Origin: CAYOOT01 sp964405665 | Lineage (GTDB): Bacteria; Bdellovibrionota_C; UBA2361; SZUA-149; CAZDWZ01 | Assembly (NCBI GenBank): GCA_964405665.1 | Contig: CAYOOT010000042.1 | Span: 1 to 23,057, forward strand | Length of the DNA: 23,057 bases | Direction of reading: 5' to 3' | Part shown: in pieces, positions 15,346 through 23,004 of the stretch | How positions within the stretch are numbered: position 1 is the first letter of the stretch | How the letters are laid out: each line of letters begins with the position of its first letter | Notes under the pieces: generated by a model | Seen by the model: only the letters and a program-made list of their open reading frames with translations | Told to the model about the DNA's origin: nothing | The model's database searches: none | Program-made: the position numbers and the translations under genes

Positions 15346-15670
15346 GTTAAAAGGTTTGGCGGAAACATTTATTGACACAATTCGCTGCCCTGGATGTGGA
15401 CATGATGGGGGAGAAGAGGGGGATCAAGATTTTAAAACTGAACTGACAAGAGTTACGTACGAAGGTATTGTAGTAGTTATCCAATGTGCGATTTGTGAAG
15501 AAATTTTTGTTCCAGATGGGCAAAGAAATGGAGTTGTAAGTACGGAAAAACTAAGAATGGCTGTGCAAAAAGATAGCATTACAACAGGTCAACCGATTTA
15601 TTGTAAACGTCTGGATGTACATGTGGAAGTGGAACGTTTGAATGCGGAAAGGCTGAATAAAGTGCAGTAA
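15329..15670 (+). CDS. Zinc-ribbon protein (CpXC-like), function unknown
   Basis: A 113-residue soluble protein with two CxxC knuckles: IRCPGCG (18-24) and IQCAICE (51-57), about 30 residues apart, a typical zinc ribbon. It resembles CpXC-type domains, but the match is by pattern only. A fifth cysteine is in IYCKRLDVHVEV near the C-terminus. It stands alone on the plus strand, convergent with rpmB, with a heptamer-repeat hairpin between them. No ribosome binding site is evident before the ATG; a short upstream ORF overlaps it. Confidence 0.65.
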   Translation: MALKFRLKGLAETFIDTIRCPGCGHDGGEEGDQDFKTELTRVTYEGIVVVIQCAICEEIFVPDGQRNGVVSTEKLRMAVQKDSITTGQPIYCKRLDVHVEVERLNAERLNKVQ

Positions 15671-15680
15671 GATGATCTAG

Positions 15681-15757
15681 CAGAAATCTGAATTCAGAAA
15701 TCCGAGATCAGACATCCGAAATCAGAGATCGGAATTCAGGTTTCGGATGTCTGATAA
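15681..15757. repeat. Degenerate 7-bp (CNGANNT) repeat array between convergent genes
   Basis: Eleven consecutive heptamers can be read in register from 15681, including CAGAAAT, CTGAATT, CAGAAAT, CCGAGAT, CAGACAT, CCGAAAT, CAGAGAT and CGGAATT. The first and third are identical to the unit at the right window end. The array fills the gap between the zinc-ribbon stop and the rpmB stop almost completely. Confidence 0.85.
15707..15755. terminator. Possible bidirectional terminator hairpin inside the heptamer array
   Basis: Perfect 15-bp arms ATCAGACATCCGAAA (15707-15721) and its complement (15741-15755) enclose a 19-nt loop, midway between two convergent genes. The position suits a shared terminator. 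There is no clean U-tract on either side, so the role is tentative. Confidence 0.4.
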
Positions 15758-15771
15758 TATCTAATTGATCT

Positions 15772-15993
15772 CTAGGCTCTTTGCTCTCTTAGAATAGTAC
15801 TCAAACCCTTTTTATTAAGAGTTCTTAATCCACGAGCGGAAACTTTAATTGTCACCCATTTGCCTGTTTCAGAATCAAAAACTCTTTTCTTATGAAGGTT
15901 TACTTCGAAAGCTTTAAGAGATTTGTTATGAGCATGGCTAACTTTGCAGCCGCGTTGTTTCTTTTTATTGGTGATATCACATGTTCTTGACAT
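15772..15993 (-). CDS. rpmB: Large ribosomal subunit protein bL28
   Basis: A 73-residue basic protein of the 50S subunit. It shows the proteobacterial L28 pattern: MSRTCDITNKKKQRGCKVSH at the start, SHAHNKSLKAFEVNLHKKR, and VSARGLRTLNKKGL near the end. The length is close to the usual 77-78. The usual partner rpmG (bL33) is not next to it on this strand. It lies 67 bp downstream of the gspK-like gene and may be read with it or from its own promoter. Confidence 0.95.
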   Translation of the reverse strand: MSRTCDITNKKKQRGCKVSHAHNKSLKAFEVNLHKKRVFDSETGKWVTIKVSARGLRTLNKKGLSTILREQRA

Positions 15994-16060
15994 AAATCCT
16001 CTATCTTAATGGGAGAGGCATATAAACATAATAATGCAGTAAGATCAAGTGCATAGAAAG

Positions 16061-17188
16061 CTAATAAAACTCATTGCTTATTATCTCAGTTTTTCTGGGA
16101 GGGTAGTATTGTTTGATTTTAATTAGTGATTTTAGCCAATAAGTTTGTCGGGGCATTTTTACCCTTGAATAAAGACAAAATTCATTGCTTTTTACACTGA
16201 GCTTTCCAACTAATTGTTGAGAACCGGTAATTAAAAGATTTAAGCTTTGAGTATTGTAAGGAAAAGAGATCCGCTGTTGGACAATTAAAGTTGCCTCTGT
16301 TTCAGTAAAACCCAGAGCTTTTAATACCTCAGAGGGTGCGGTGTTGATATTAATTTGAGTACTATTTCCAAAAGTATTATTGAGGGAAGCTTTAAGAAAG
16401 GGAGCGCTTCTTTGAATTTTTTCTAAGGTCATACCCGGGATGTAAGCTAACTCAGAAAGAGATTTAAGCGGTCGATTAAAAAACCAACCTTTTTCTGCAG
16501 ATGATTCTATTCCATCTCCATCAAAGCTGGCAGTGTGATAGGAGTTTTTATCTTGATCAATCCAATCGGTGATGATTGCAACTTCGGAACTGGGATCATA
16601 AGTTTGATTTCCTAAAGTGCGATAAGATTTTGCTTCATATTGTTCTCTTTTAAATCCCAAATCTGTAAATAAATCTTTAACTGCATTTTTCCAAAATATC
16701 GTCGGATCGCTTTGTAAGGGATCTCCGGGATTTGGTGGATTAGGGTTAAAAGTATTTTGACTGGAAAGGGAATTGATATCGATTTTTCCTGATTCATCAA
16801 CAATCATGATTCGCAATTCCCCAATAAAGCCTTCTAAGGGAATGGAATTAGAAGCAGCAATTGTATTCCACGGTTCATAAAGCCAATCTTGATCTTTTGT
16901 TTTATCATGTTTGGGTGTTTCCAGAATGGTTCTGGCCAGTGCAACAGAGGATTTTAAAATTAATCCTGCTTGAACTTTTTCGACATATTGTCGGGAAGAA
17001 TTTTGGTAATAATTTATTTCCTCAGTAAAATCAATAATTAAAATACTAATTAGCGCAATAATAAAAGTAACCAAGAGCAGAGCAAAGCCCTGCTCTTGGT
17101 TATGGTGATCGCCGATTAAAATCTCTTCCTTCGACAAGCTCAGGACAAGCGGTCTTTTATTAAATAATTTTTCGAAATGTTTCAACAA
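16061..17188 (-). CDS. gspK: General secretion pathway protein K-like minor pseudopilin
   Basis: GspK caps the periplasmic pseudopilus tip of type II secretion systems. After a basic start, QEQGFALLLV (31-40) gives a prepilin peptidase site G34/F35 followed by a hydrophobic helix (35-53). Glu at +5 is absent, as is usual for GspK. The periplasmic part carries DESGKIDINSL, AIITDWIDQD and QININTAPSEVLKALGF, all GspK-like. The only available starts near the 5' end are TTG codons. I kept TTG at 17188, which overlaps the upstream stop codon and has a poor ribosome binding site. Residues 12-21 (RPLVLSLSKE) are encoded by a dispersed DNA repeat. No other gsp genes are adjacent. Confidence 0.8.
   Translation of the reverse strand: MLKHFEKLFNKRPLVLSLSKEEILIGDHHNQEQGFALLLVTFIIALISILIIDFTEEINYYQNSSRQYVEKVQAGLILKSSVALARTILETPKHDKTKDQDWLYEPWNTIAASNSIPLEGFIGELRIMIVDESGKIDINSLSSQNTFNPNPPNPGDPLQSDPTIFWKNAVKDLFTDLGFKREQYEAKSYRTLGNQTYDPSSEVAIITDWIDQDKNSYHTASFDGDGIESSAEKGWFFNRPLKSLSELAYIPGMTLEKIQRSAPFLKASLNNTFGNSTQININTAPSEVLKALGFTETEATLIVQQRISFPYNTQSLNLLITGSQQLVGKLSVKSNEFCLYSRVKMPRQTYWLKSLIKIKQYYPPRKTEIISNEFY
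17068..17102. repeat. Inverted repeat inside the start of the gspK-like gene
   Basis: Perfect 13-bp arms (TAACCAAGAGCAG at 17068-17080 and its complement at 17090-17102) flank a 9-nt loop, within codons for the prepilin cleavage site and the first turns of the membrane helix. In mRNA this would be a stable hairpin about 85 nt after the proposed start. Confidence 0.6.
17128..17152. repeat. Dispersed-repeat-like element CCTTCGACAAGCTCAGGACAAGCGG
   Basis: The 25-bp element (named here by its first and last bases, CCTTCGACAAGC...ACAAGCGG) contains two direct copies of GACAAGC separated by TCAG. From memory, the same sequence is scattered in many uncultured bacterial genomes and often appears in predicted proteins as PLVLSLSK. 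Here it lies within the 5' part of the gspK-like frame. Confidence 0.6.
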
Positions 17189-17514
17189 GGAATGTATTCT
17201 AATTTTTTCTCTGGAGTAGGAGTTTCTTCAATTGCAAATAAAATGTCTTTTGCATCATCACGAATCATCGCCGATAATCCGTTGATTAACTTAATGTGTC
17301 TTGCTACTTCATCCCAATTTCCAAATTTACAATGGAAATCCAGATTCTCTGCCAACTCTCTTTGTTTACAGAGAATCTCATGATAGGAATTTAATCTTTC
17401 AATTACTGAAGCTGGTGCATCAGGTCTTTGCTCTATCGTATTTTTGGCGCTAAAAATTGCCTGTTCTAAAACATTAAAGGACTCAAATAACTTTTTTATT
17501 ATTACTTTATTCAC
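17182..17514 (-). CDS. Small cytosolic protein of unknown function upstream of gspK
   Basis: A 110-residue protein, probably all-helical, with no signal peptide or membrane segment. It starts at GTG preceded by GGGGGA, a good ribosome binding site. Seen: a Phe/Leu-rich first helix (IIKKLFESFNVLEQAIFSAKN), then two cysteines (49 and 61) and a DDAKDILFAIEE segment. It resembles small flagellar or secretion chaperone-type helical bundles only in general shape; I do not recognise the family. Its stop codon overlaps the putative TTG start of the gspK-like gene, suggesting translational coupling and a possible link to secretion. Confidence 0.6.
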   Translation of the reverse strand: MNKVIIKKLFESFNVLEQAIFSAKNTIEQRPDAPASVIERLNSYHEILCKQRELAENLDFHCKFGNWDEVARHIKLINGLSAMIRDDAKDILFAIEETPTPEKKLEYIPC

Positions 17515-17847
17515 TGTGTTTCCCCCATGCTCGTCTGTTAGTATTGATTGTTTTACTCAATATGCAAACTACAAGCAGTATTTTACTTAGCAATAATATT
17601 GCCAAATAAAATAATGTGTAATTACGCGAGCATTCTTTTTAAACTTCTAATCATACGTTTTAAACTTATACAAGAAAGTTTTTTGAGAAAAAAATGTTTT
17701 ATAAAAATCTTCTTATTTTCAAAGAGTTGGCAAACCGTCCAAAAGTTACACAGTATGTTTAATAGTTGGTCTATTAACAAATAAATACTAGCAAAAACAT
17801 GAGCGAGCGCAGTAGGCAGTTTTTGATTATTTCTAGGACAACAAAAA
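17515..17847. other. 333-bp AT-rich intergenic stretch
   Basis: It separates the small gene upstream of gspK from the end of the lipase-like gene, both on the minus strand. It contains minor hairpins (TTAATAG/CTATTAA at 17759-17777; GCAAT/ATTGC near 17600) and no convincing gene. A promoter for the 17182-17514 gene is expected here, but I see no near-consensus pair. Confidence 0.5.
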
Positions 17848-19029
17848 TTATTTATTAATAAAATTAAGAACTGTTTCCATGAGCTGAGAATCATTGATCA
17901 TTTCCAAATGTTCTCCATTAATTTTCATTGTTGAGCAATTTAAATCTTCTTGATAGGCAAGAGGCAGTGTCGCAGATTCTGTGGTCACAATGCCATCCCC
18001 ATTTTTTAGAAAAACTTCTTTGGAGTATGGCAGGCTCTCTTTGTCCTCAGGGAAAATACAAGGTGGTTGGAGGTTTTCCCGGCAAATTAGGCGATCTAGC
18101 GTCGGGTAGCCTTGTCCTTGAATAAAAAGTAACTTGCTTTTTTGTCGATCGTGGTCCGTGGGTTGAAGTAATAAATCAGAAAAATTTCTGGCCTGAATTA
18201 AATATTTTTTTAAAGTTTTATTATCGATATAATGTAATAAATTATATTTTTGCCAAAATTCTTCTTCTAAGAAATCAACATTTTCGGAAACAAGACTTTG
18301 ATTAAGCAGTTGTGGATTATCCGATCGTGGTAACAATTGATAGCAAGAAGGAAAACTCTGTAACGATTCTGCATTTAAAAGACTTGTGTTTCTTAAAGTT
18401 TTTACTCCTTTTATCAAATCATGCACCATCAGCAGAGAGCCTTTAAAAGGAGAAGCAATAATTACGCTAGAATTAATTTCTTTAGCTCCGGCCCAGTTTT
18501 CTCTGGCCCGGCGGGGGTCTTGTTCGCCATATCTTAAATAATAAGCAGCAATTAAACCACCCATACTATGGCCGACAAGAGAGATCTTATTAATCCCCTT
18601 ATTTTTTAAATTTTTTACAACCTTAGCAAGCTCTATTACTTGTTGATAATTGTCGCTTCGCCAATCATAAGCGAAATTAACTAACAAGGTATCAGCAGGT
18701 AATTTTTTTTGTAGTAAAAGAAGAAATTGTTGATAAATATTTAATGAATATATTCCTGGAACGATATTAACTTTATTAATTATCCCCTCTGGTATTAACT
18801 TAGTTTTTTGATAATTAAGCGTAGAATTTCCAAAAATCGCTTCGTAGGCAGTGATCCAAACAATTTCCTTAGAATTTACGTCCTTTAAATAACTTCCTTT
18901 AAAGCCCGGAATAAAAATCAGAGCCTTCTTCATGGAAATTTCTGAAGAGATTTTTTTAGTTGAACAGGAATCTAAAGATAAAACAATAAAGCAAAAGCAA
19001 AAAAAATGTAGGAACTTAAAATTATTCAT
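17848..19029 (-). CDS. LCAT-like lipase/acyltransferase lipoprotein
   Basis: A 393-residue alpha/beta hydrolase of the lecithin:cholesterol acyltransferase-like type. The N-terminal signal ends in SLDSC, a lipobox with Cys22 lipidated, so it is probably anchored to a membrane on the outer side. Catalytic elements: oxyanion region FIPGFKGSYLKD (39-50), AYDWRSDN (120-127), nucleophile motif VGHSMGG with Ser155, Asp345 in NGDGIVTTES and His374 in NGEHLEM, completing the triad. Substrate (phospholipid or other ester) is unknown. Its ATG overlaps the hemY stop (TAATG), so it is translationally coupled to the haem genes, an unexpected partner. Confidence 0.85.
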   Translation of the reverse strand: MNNFKFLHFFCFCFIVLSLDSCSTKKISSEISMKKALIFIPGFKGSYLKDVNSKEIVWITAYEAIFGNSTLNYQKTKLIPEGIINKVNIVPGIYSLNIYQQFLLLLQKKLPADTLLVNFAYDWRSDNYQQVIELAKVVKNLKNKGINKISLVGHSMGGLIAAYYLRYGEQDPRRARENWAGAKEINSSVIIASPFKGSLLMVHDLIKGVKTLRNTSLLNAESLQSFPSCYQLLPRSDNPQLLNQSLVSENVDFLEEEFWQKYNLLHYIDNKTLKKYLIQARNFSDLLLQPTDHDRQKSKLLFIQGQGYPTLDRLICRENLQPPCIFPEDKESLPYSKEVFLKNGDGIVTTESATLPLAYQEDLNCSTMKINGEHLEMINDSQLMETVLNFINK

Positions 19030-20411
19030 TACTTATAGGCCCAGATTCTTAATATTTCAGTGGCAAATATTTTTGTTGTTTCCAAACGACTAGCCAGACT
19101 AATACCACCTTCCCAGTTTGCGCAAATTCTAATTTTGTTTTGAGATTGATGAAAGTTATTAAGGCTTTCTTGGATTTGATAATGTCCAACCTGATAATTG
19201 GGAATAGCTGAAGGGTAAAAAACGCTTGCTATCTCTTGGGGATCCTCTTTGATCTCCAGAATTTCTTTAAGTTCGGCTATGATTTTTTCTTTTGTAGAAA
19301 TTTTGCCTGGATCGGCATATTGTTCTCTCAGCGCTCCTCCACAAAAGCAGCTAATCAAGTGTTGATTTTGCGGCGCACGATTTGCAAAAACGGAAGAAGT
19401 AAAAATTCCCCCCAATAAAGCGGTATCTTCTGTCTGCGGGAGCAAAAAGCCAAAGCCATCGAAATTTGTTTTAATTGAATCTTTGGCAACAGAAAAATGA
19501 ATTATACCCAGAGGAGCGTAATAAATATTGGGTATAAGAAGATTAAAAAAATTATTTTGCAAAATATTTTTTGTTGTATCCACTGCCGTAGTGAAGACTA
19601 CTAAATCAGCCTCGACGATAATTTCTGAATTTTCTTCTCCGTTCTGAGACTTTAAGGATAATTTAATGATTTCTTCCGTTGCGAAATCAATTTTTTCAAC
19701 AGTTGTTCCTAAGTATATTTTAGAGTTTTTTAATTTATTTACCAGGCCATTAGTTAAGGTGCTTAAGCCGTTTTTGAAAGAAAAAAAATCAATTTTTTTC
19801 GATTTGTTTTTTTTAAAACTCTTGACAATCAGACCTAAGAGAATCGATGAATATTTTTTATTTAAATACCAAAGATCAGACAGAGCACTTCTGGCACTTA
19901 ATTTACTCAGATCTGCCGCCCAAATTCCCGAGAGATAGGCAGAGAAAAATTTTTCTGAAATTTCTTTACAAAATTTTCTTTCAACAAAGCTTGCCACACT
20001 CAAATCTTCTTCGGTAATTTGTTTTCTTAAAGGTTCAAAGAGAATTGATAACTTTGCTTTCAAACTTAAAAGCTTGCTGCCAAATAATTGCAATAAGTTT
20101 TTAGGAACTTGTTGGAGAGTTAATTTATTATTTTTTTTAAAAACCAGGTATTTTTTTTTGGAGCTTAGTTCTGGAATAATTATTTCTTTAAGCAGACCCA
20201 GATCTTTAATTAGAGATAAAACCCCTGGAGTTAATAAAACAGTATTGGGGCCGTTTTCCAGCAAATAATCATTAATTTTTTTAGAATTAATTGCTCCACC
20301 GACATGTTTTTCTTTTTCAATAACAATTGTGTTTAAACCAAGTTGTTCCAAGTAGAAAGCCAGGCTCAGACCTGTAATCCCGGCACCGACAATGGCAATT
20401 GTTTTACTCAT
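19029..20411 (-). CDS. hemY: Protoporphyrinogen/coproporphyrinogen oxidase, HemY type
   Basis: An FAD- and oxygen-dependent oxidase of haem synthesis that oxidises protoporphyrinogen IX (or coproporphyrinogen III in the Gram-positive-type pathway). It has 460 residues, normal for HemY. Seen: FAD fold VGAGITGLSLAFYL (8-21) with the ribose-binding acid in IVIEKEKHVGGA, LENGPNTVL (51-59), the central FKNGLSTLTNGL, GFGFLLP, and a C-terminal FAD-contacting segment NWEGGISLASRLETT. It overlaps hemE by 8 bp, strong context for haem synthesis. hemE just upstream supports, but does not prove, the protoporphyrin route. Some genomes label this gene hemG. Confidence 0.9.
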   Translation of the reverse strand: MSKTIAIVGAGITGLSLAFYLEQLGLNTIVIEKEKHVGGAINSKKINDYLLENGPNTVLLTPGVLSLIKDLGLLKEIIIPELSSKKKYLVFKKNNKLTLQQVPKNLLQLFGSKLLSLKAKLSILFEPLRKQITEEDLSVASFVERKFCKEISEKFFSAYLSGIWAADLSKLSARSALSDLWYLNKKYSSILLGLIVKSFKKNKSKKIDFFSFKNGLSTLTNGLVNKLKNSKIYLGTTVEKIDFATEEIIKLSLKSQNGEENSEIIVEADLVVFTTAVDTTKNILQNNFFNLLIPNIYYAPLGIIHFSVAKDSIKTNFDGFGFLLPQTEDTALLGGIFTSSVFANRAPQNQHLISCFCGGALREQYADPGKISTKEKIIAELKEILEIKEDPQEIASVFYPSAIPNYQVGHYQIQESLNNFHQSQNKIRICANWEGGISLASRLETTKIFATEILRIWAYK

Positions 20412-21426
20412 AATGGATTATAGTATCGACAAAGGCTTTGACATTTTCTCGTGGGGTATTAATTAAAATGCCATGCCCCAGATTTGCAATATAATTATTT
20501 TTTCCTTTAACCGCAGTAAGCATTTCTTTTGTTTGTTTAATTACCTCTTCTTTGGATTGAAAAAGATGTGTTGGATCGAAATTGCCCTGCAGAGCAAGTG
20601 AAGTGGACTTGGCTACTGCCGCCAAATCTGTTTTCCAGTCAATACTGATACAATCAGCACCGGCTTCCAGCATTTCCGAAATAAGATGCGAAGAATTATT
20701 TACATAAAGTATTAAAGGAACATTTGTCTTTTTTATTCCAGCAATTATTTTCTGAATGTAAGGTAAAGATAATTTTTGATAATCAAGAGCACTTAAATTT
20801 CCGCCCCAGGTATCAAAAAGCTGAACGACATCGGCTCCAGCTTCAATCTGCAATAATAAATAATCAATAGTAACTTCTGTGATTAAATTCAGCAGCTTTT
20901 CAAATGCCGCTTTTTGTTGGTGCGCAAAAACTTGGGTTCCCAAAAAATGTTTCCATTTCCCTTGCTCAATTAAATAACAGGCCAGTGTATAAGGAGCTCC
21001 GGCAAATCCGATTACTGCTTTTTGCTGTGCTGGTTCTTTTGAAAATTCCGTTTTAAGCATACTAATAGTTTCTGCAACATATTTTAAAGCGAAGCTATGA
21101 AATTTGGTAGAAAGTAAATTAAGATCATTTTGATCTTTGATCGTATTTTCCACAAAAGGGCCAGGTTTAAAACTAACATTAAAACCCATACATTCGGCAG
21201 GAAGCAAGATATCGGCAAAGACAATAGCGGCATCAAGATCAAATATTCTAATCGGTTGCATCGAGACTTCAAAAGCCAGTTCCGGCGTTTTGCACATTTG
21301 CATAAAACCATATTTGGCTTTTATTGCTTGGTATTCATGTAAATATCGTCCCGCTTGACGCATCATCCAGACAGGCGGTCGAAGAACTTTTTCGTTATAT
21401 AAGGCTTGTAGAAGTAATGGCTTCAT
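20404..21426 (-). CDS. hemE: Uroporphyrinogen decarboxylase
   Basis: The cytosolic, cofactor-free enzyme that decarboxylates uroporphyrinogen III to coproporphyrinogen III. It has 340 residues, normal. Signature segments: PPVWMMRQAGRY (17-28), FADILLP with catalytic Asp72 (70-76), GFAGAPYTLA (140-149), LFDTWGGNLS (203-212), QGNFDP (280-285) and NLGHGI (315-320). All conserved residues are intact. It is first in hemE-hemY-lipase, with overlapping gene ends, and is divergent from trhO across a 50-bp region that must hold both promoters. hemN/hemF and hemH are not in the window. Confidence 0.97.
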   Translation of the reverse strand: MKPLLLQALYNEKVLRPPVWMMRQAGRYLHEYQAIKAKYGFMQMCKTPELAFEVSMQPIRIFDLDAAIVFADILLPAECMGFNVSFKPGPFVENTIKDQNDLNLLSTKFHSFALKYVAETISMLKTEFSKEPAQQKAVIGFAGAPYTLACYLIEQGKWKHFLGTQVFAHQQKAAFEKLLNLITEVTIDYLLLQIEAGADVVQLFDTWGGNLSALDYQKLSLPYIQKIIAGIKKTNVPLILYVNNSSHLISEMLEAGADCISIDWKTDLAAVAKSTSLALQGNFDPTHLFQSKEEVIKQTKEMLTAVKGKNNYIANLGHGILINTPRENVKAFVDTIIHYE

Positions 21427-21476
21427 AATTTTTCGAAGGTATGATACAATTTGCCGGTTTAAAAGGTCAATAGGCT

Positions 21477-22388
21477 ATGCCAGGAATGATTAAAGTAAGC
21501 TCATTTTATAAATTTTTTAATATTACCGCTTTAGAACTCGAGCAAAAGAGGTCAGAGCTTTTGAGTCTGGCGAAAACTTTAAAAGTAAACGGTTTGCTAA
21601 TTATTGCCTTAGAAGGTCTTAATGGCACAATGTCCGGATCTGAAGCTGCCATATCTGCTTTTGAAGAAGAACTTTCCCGGGTTTTTGGAATTAAAGATTG
21701 GATCTTTAAAAATTCTTATTGCACTAAAAAACCTTTTAGAGATTTTAGAGTGAAAATAAGGGAGGAAATAGTCTCCACCAGAAGCAAAGATCAAGTTTTG
21801 GTGAAGGATAATAACGAGCATTTAAGCCCAGAAGAGTGGCAGGATATTTTAGAAAATGAAAAGGATTTTATTTTAATTGATACCAGGAATTGGTATGAGA
21901 CCGCTCTGGGAGCTTTTCAAGGAGCTTTGGATCCTCAGATTAAGCATTTTAGTGAATTTCCTGCAGCAGTAGAGAAATTAAACATTCCCAAGGATAAAAA
22001 AGTTTTAATGTATTGTACGGGAGGAATTCGTTGTGAGAAAGCTGCAGTTCAAATGCAGGATTTGGGATATTCTAAAGTTTTTCAGCTGGCCGGCGGTATT
22101 TTGAATTATTTACAAAAATTTCCTGATAATAAATTTCATGGTGAATGTTTTGTTTTTGATTCTCGAGTTTCTGTTGATCAAAAGATGGAAGCTTCGCAAA
22201 TATGGGTGCTCTGCCCCCATTGTGGTCAGCCGGGGAAAGAAGAAATTGCTTGTCTGCTTTGTAGTAAAGAAGTTAAAGTTTGTAAGCAATGTTTGGCGAA
22301 AGAAGAAAATCGAACATGTTCTCATAATTGTTCACATCATTATTTATTAAAAAAAGAAAGAGCGCAGCAAAATAGAGCGAATTTATGA
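21477..22388 (+). CDS. trhO: tRNA uridine(34) hydroxylase, rhodanese type (TrhO/YceA)
   Basis: TrhO uses O2 to make 5-hydroxyuridine at wobble position 34 of certain tRNAs. It has 303 residues. Seen: the N-terminal domain (MIKVSSFYKFF; LEGLNGTMSGS at 46-55; KKPFRDFRVKIREEIV), then a rhodanese domain with LIDTRNWYE (133-141) and active-site loop MYCTGGIRCEKA, catalytic Cys180 and conserved Cys186. A C-terminal extension carries CPHCG (246-250), CLLC (259-262), CKQC (269-272) and two further cysteines (281, 285), a cysteine-rich probable zinc-binding region found in a subset of the family. AAAAGG lies about 10 nt upstream of the start. It overlaps the next gene by ATGA. Confidence 0.93.
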   Translation: MPGMIKVSSFYKFFNITALELEQKRSELLSLAKTLKVNGLLIIALEGLNGTMSGSEAAISAFEEELSRVFGIKDWIFKNSYCTKKPFRDFRVKIREEIVSTRSKDQVLVKDNNEHLSPEEWQDILENEKDFILIDTRNWYETALGAFQGALDPQIKHFSEFPAAVEKLNIPKDKKVLMYCTGGIRCEKAAVQMQDLGYSKVFQLAGGILNYLQKFPDNKFHGECFVFDSRVSVDQKMEASQIWVLCPHCGQPGKEEIACLLCSKEVKVCKQCLAKEENRTCSHNCSHHYLLKKERAQQNRANL

Positions 22389-22993
22389 AAAAATTAATTT
22401 TTATCTTTGGTTTATTGGTTTTTATTGGAACAACTTTTGCAGAGAACACTCCGGCACACACTGTTCAGGAAATCATCAATAAAATGAAAGAAACTCAAAG
22501 TCCTGTGGTAGTGCTTGATTATGTCAATTGGGAAAAAGCTTTTCAGCGTTTCCCTGCAGTGCAAAAAGAACAGTTGAAAGTCAGTACACCCGATCAACTT
22601 AAAAAGTTTTTCGATAATATGCTCCGCAATCCTTCAGCAGTTGTTCGAGAAAGAATTAATCAGGAGATAAATAAAGCAGCACCGGAACAACAAGAAAATT
22701 TGAAAAAAAATCTGGAATTAGTTGTTGCGGCCATTGCCAAGAAAGAGGATGAAATGAAAAAAAGAATTTCATCAACGTCTTATGAAGTTGGTGCAGTGGA
22801 AGTTAAAGGCGGTATTGCTACGGTAATGCTTACTCAAACATATAATGGAGAGAAAAAAACGGAAAAAGTTATCTTAGAAAAAGAAGGGGAAAGATGGATG
22901 CTGCCGACAGCGGATTTGGGGAATAATTCGGGGCAGGGGCAAGCTCCGGCAACTGGGAGTTCTGGTGGTAGTAATTCTGGAACACAGTTTTAA
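22385..22993 (+). CDS. Secreted protein of unknown function with Gly/Ser-rich tail
   Basis: A 202-residue protein with a clear signal peptide (residues 1-19, cleavage after TTFA). A helical region (25-130) holds VLDYVNWEKAF and many Lys/Glu residues. A small beta-like segment follows (YEVGAVEVKGGIATVMLTQT to KVILEKEGERWMLP), which resembles the cystatin-like DUF4878-type domains that report on a mature helix plus sheet. The last ~25 residues are Gly/Ser/Asn/Gln-rich and disordered. No family can be named firmly. Its ATG overlaps the trhO stop (ATGA), so the two are coupled. The right-hand tandem repeat begins about 12 bp after its stop. Confidence 0.7.
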   Translation: MKKLIFIFGLLVFIGTTFAENTPAHTVQEIINKMKETQSPVVVLDYVNWEKAFQRFPAVQKEQLKVSTPDQLKKFFDNMLRNPSAVVRERINQEINKAAPEQQENLKKNLELVVAAIAKKEDEMKKRISSTSYEVGAVEVKGGIATVMLTQTYNGEKKTEKVILEKEGERWMLPTADLGNNSGQGQAPATGSSGGSNSGTQF

Positions 22994-23004
22994 AAGGGGA
23001 TCTT

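Noticed and set aside
17622..17894. 90-residue minus-strand ORF after the lipase gene
   Set aside because: It overlaps the end of the lipase gene in another frame, has no ribosome binding site or recognisable motif, and sits in AT-rich intergenic DNA.
21427..21476. Defined divergent promoter pair between hemE and trhO
   Set aside because: TATGAT/TACAAT-like -10 hexamers are present, but no -35 at proper spacing is convincing, so I did not list it as a feature.
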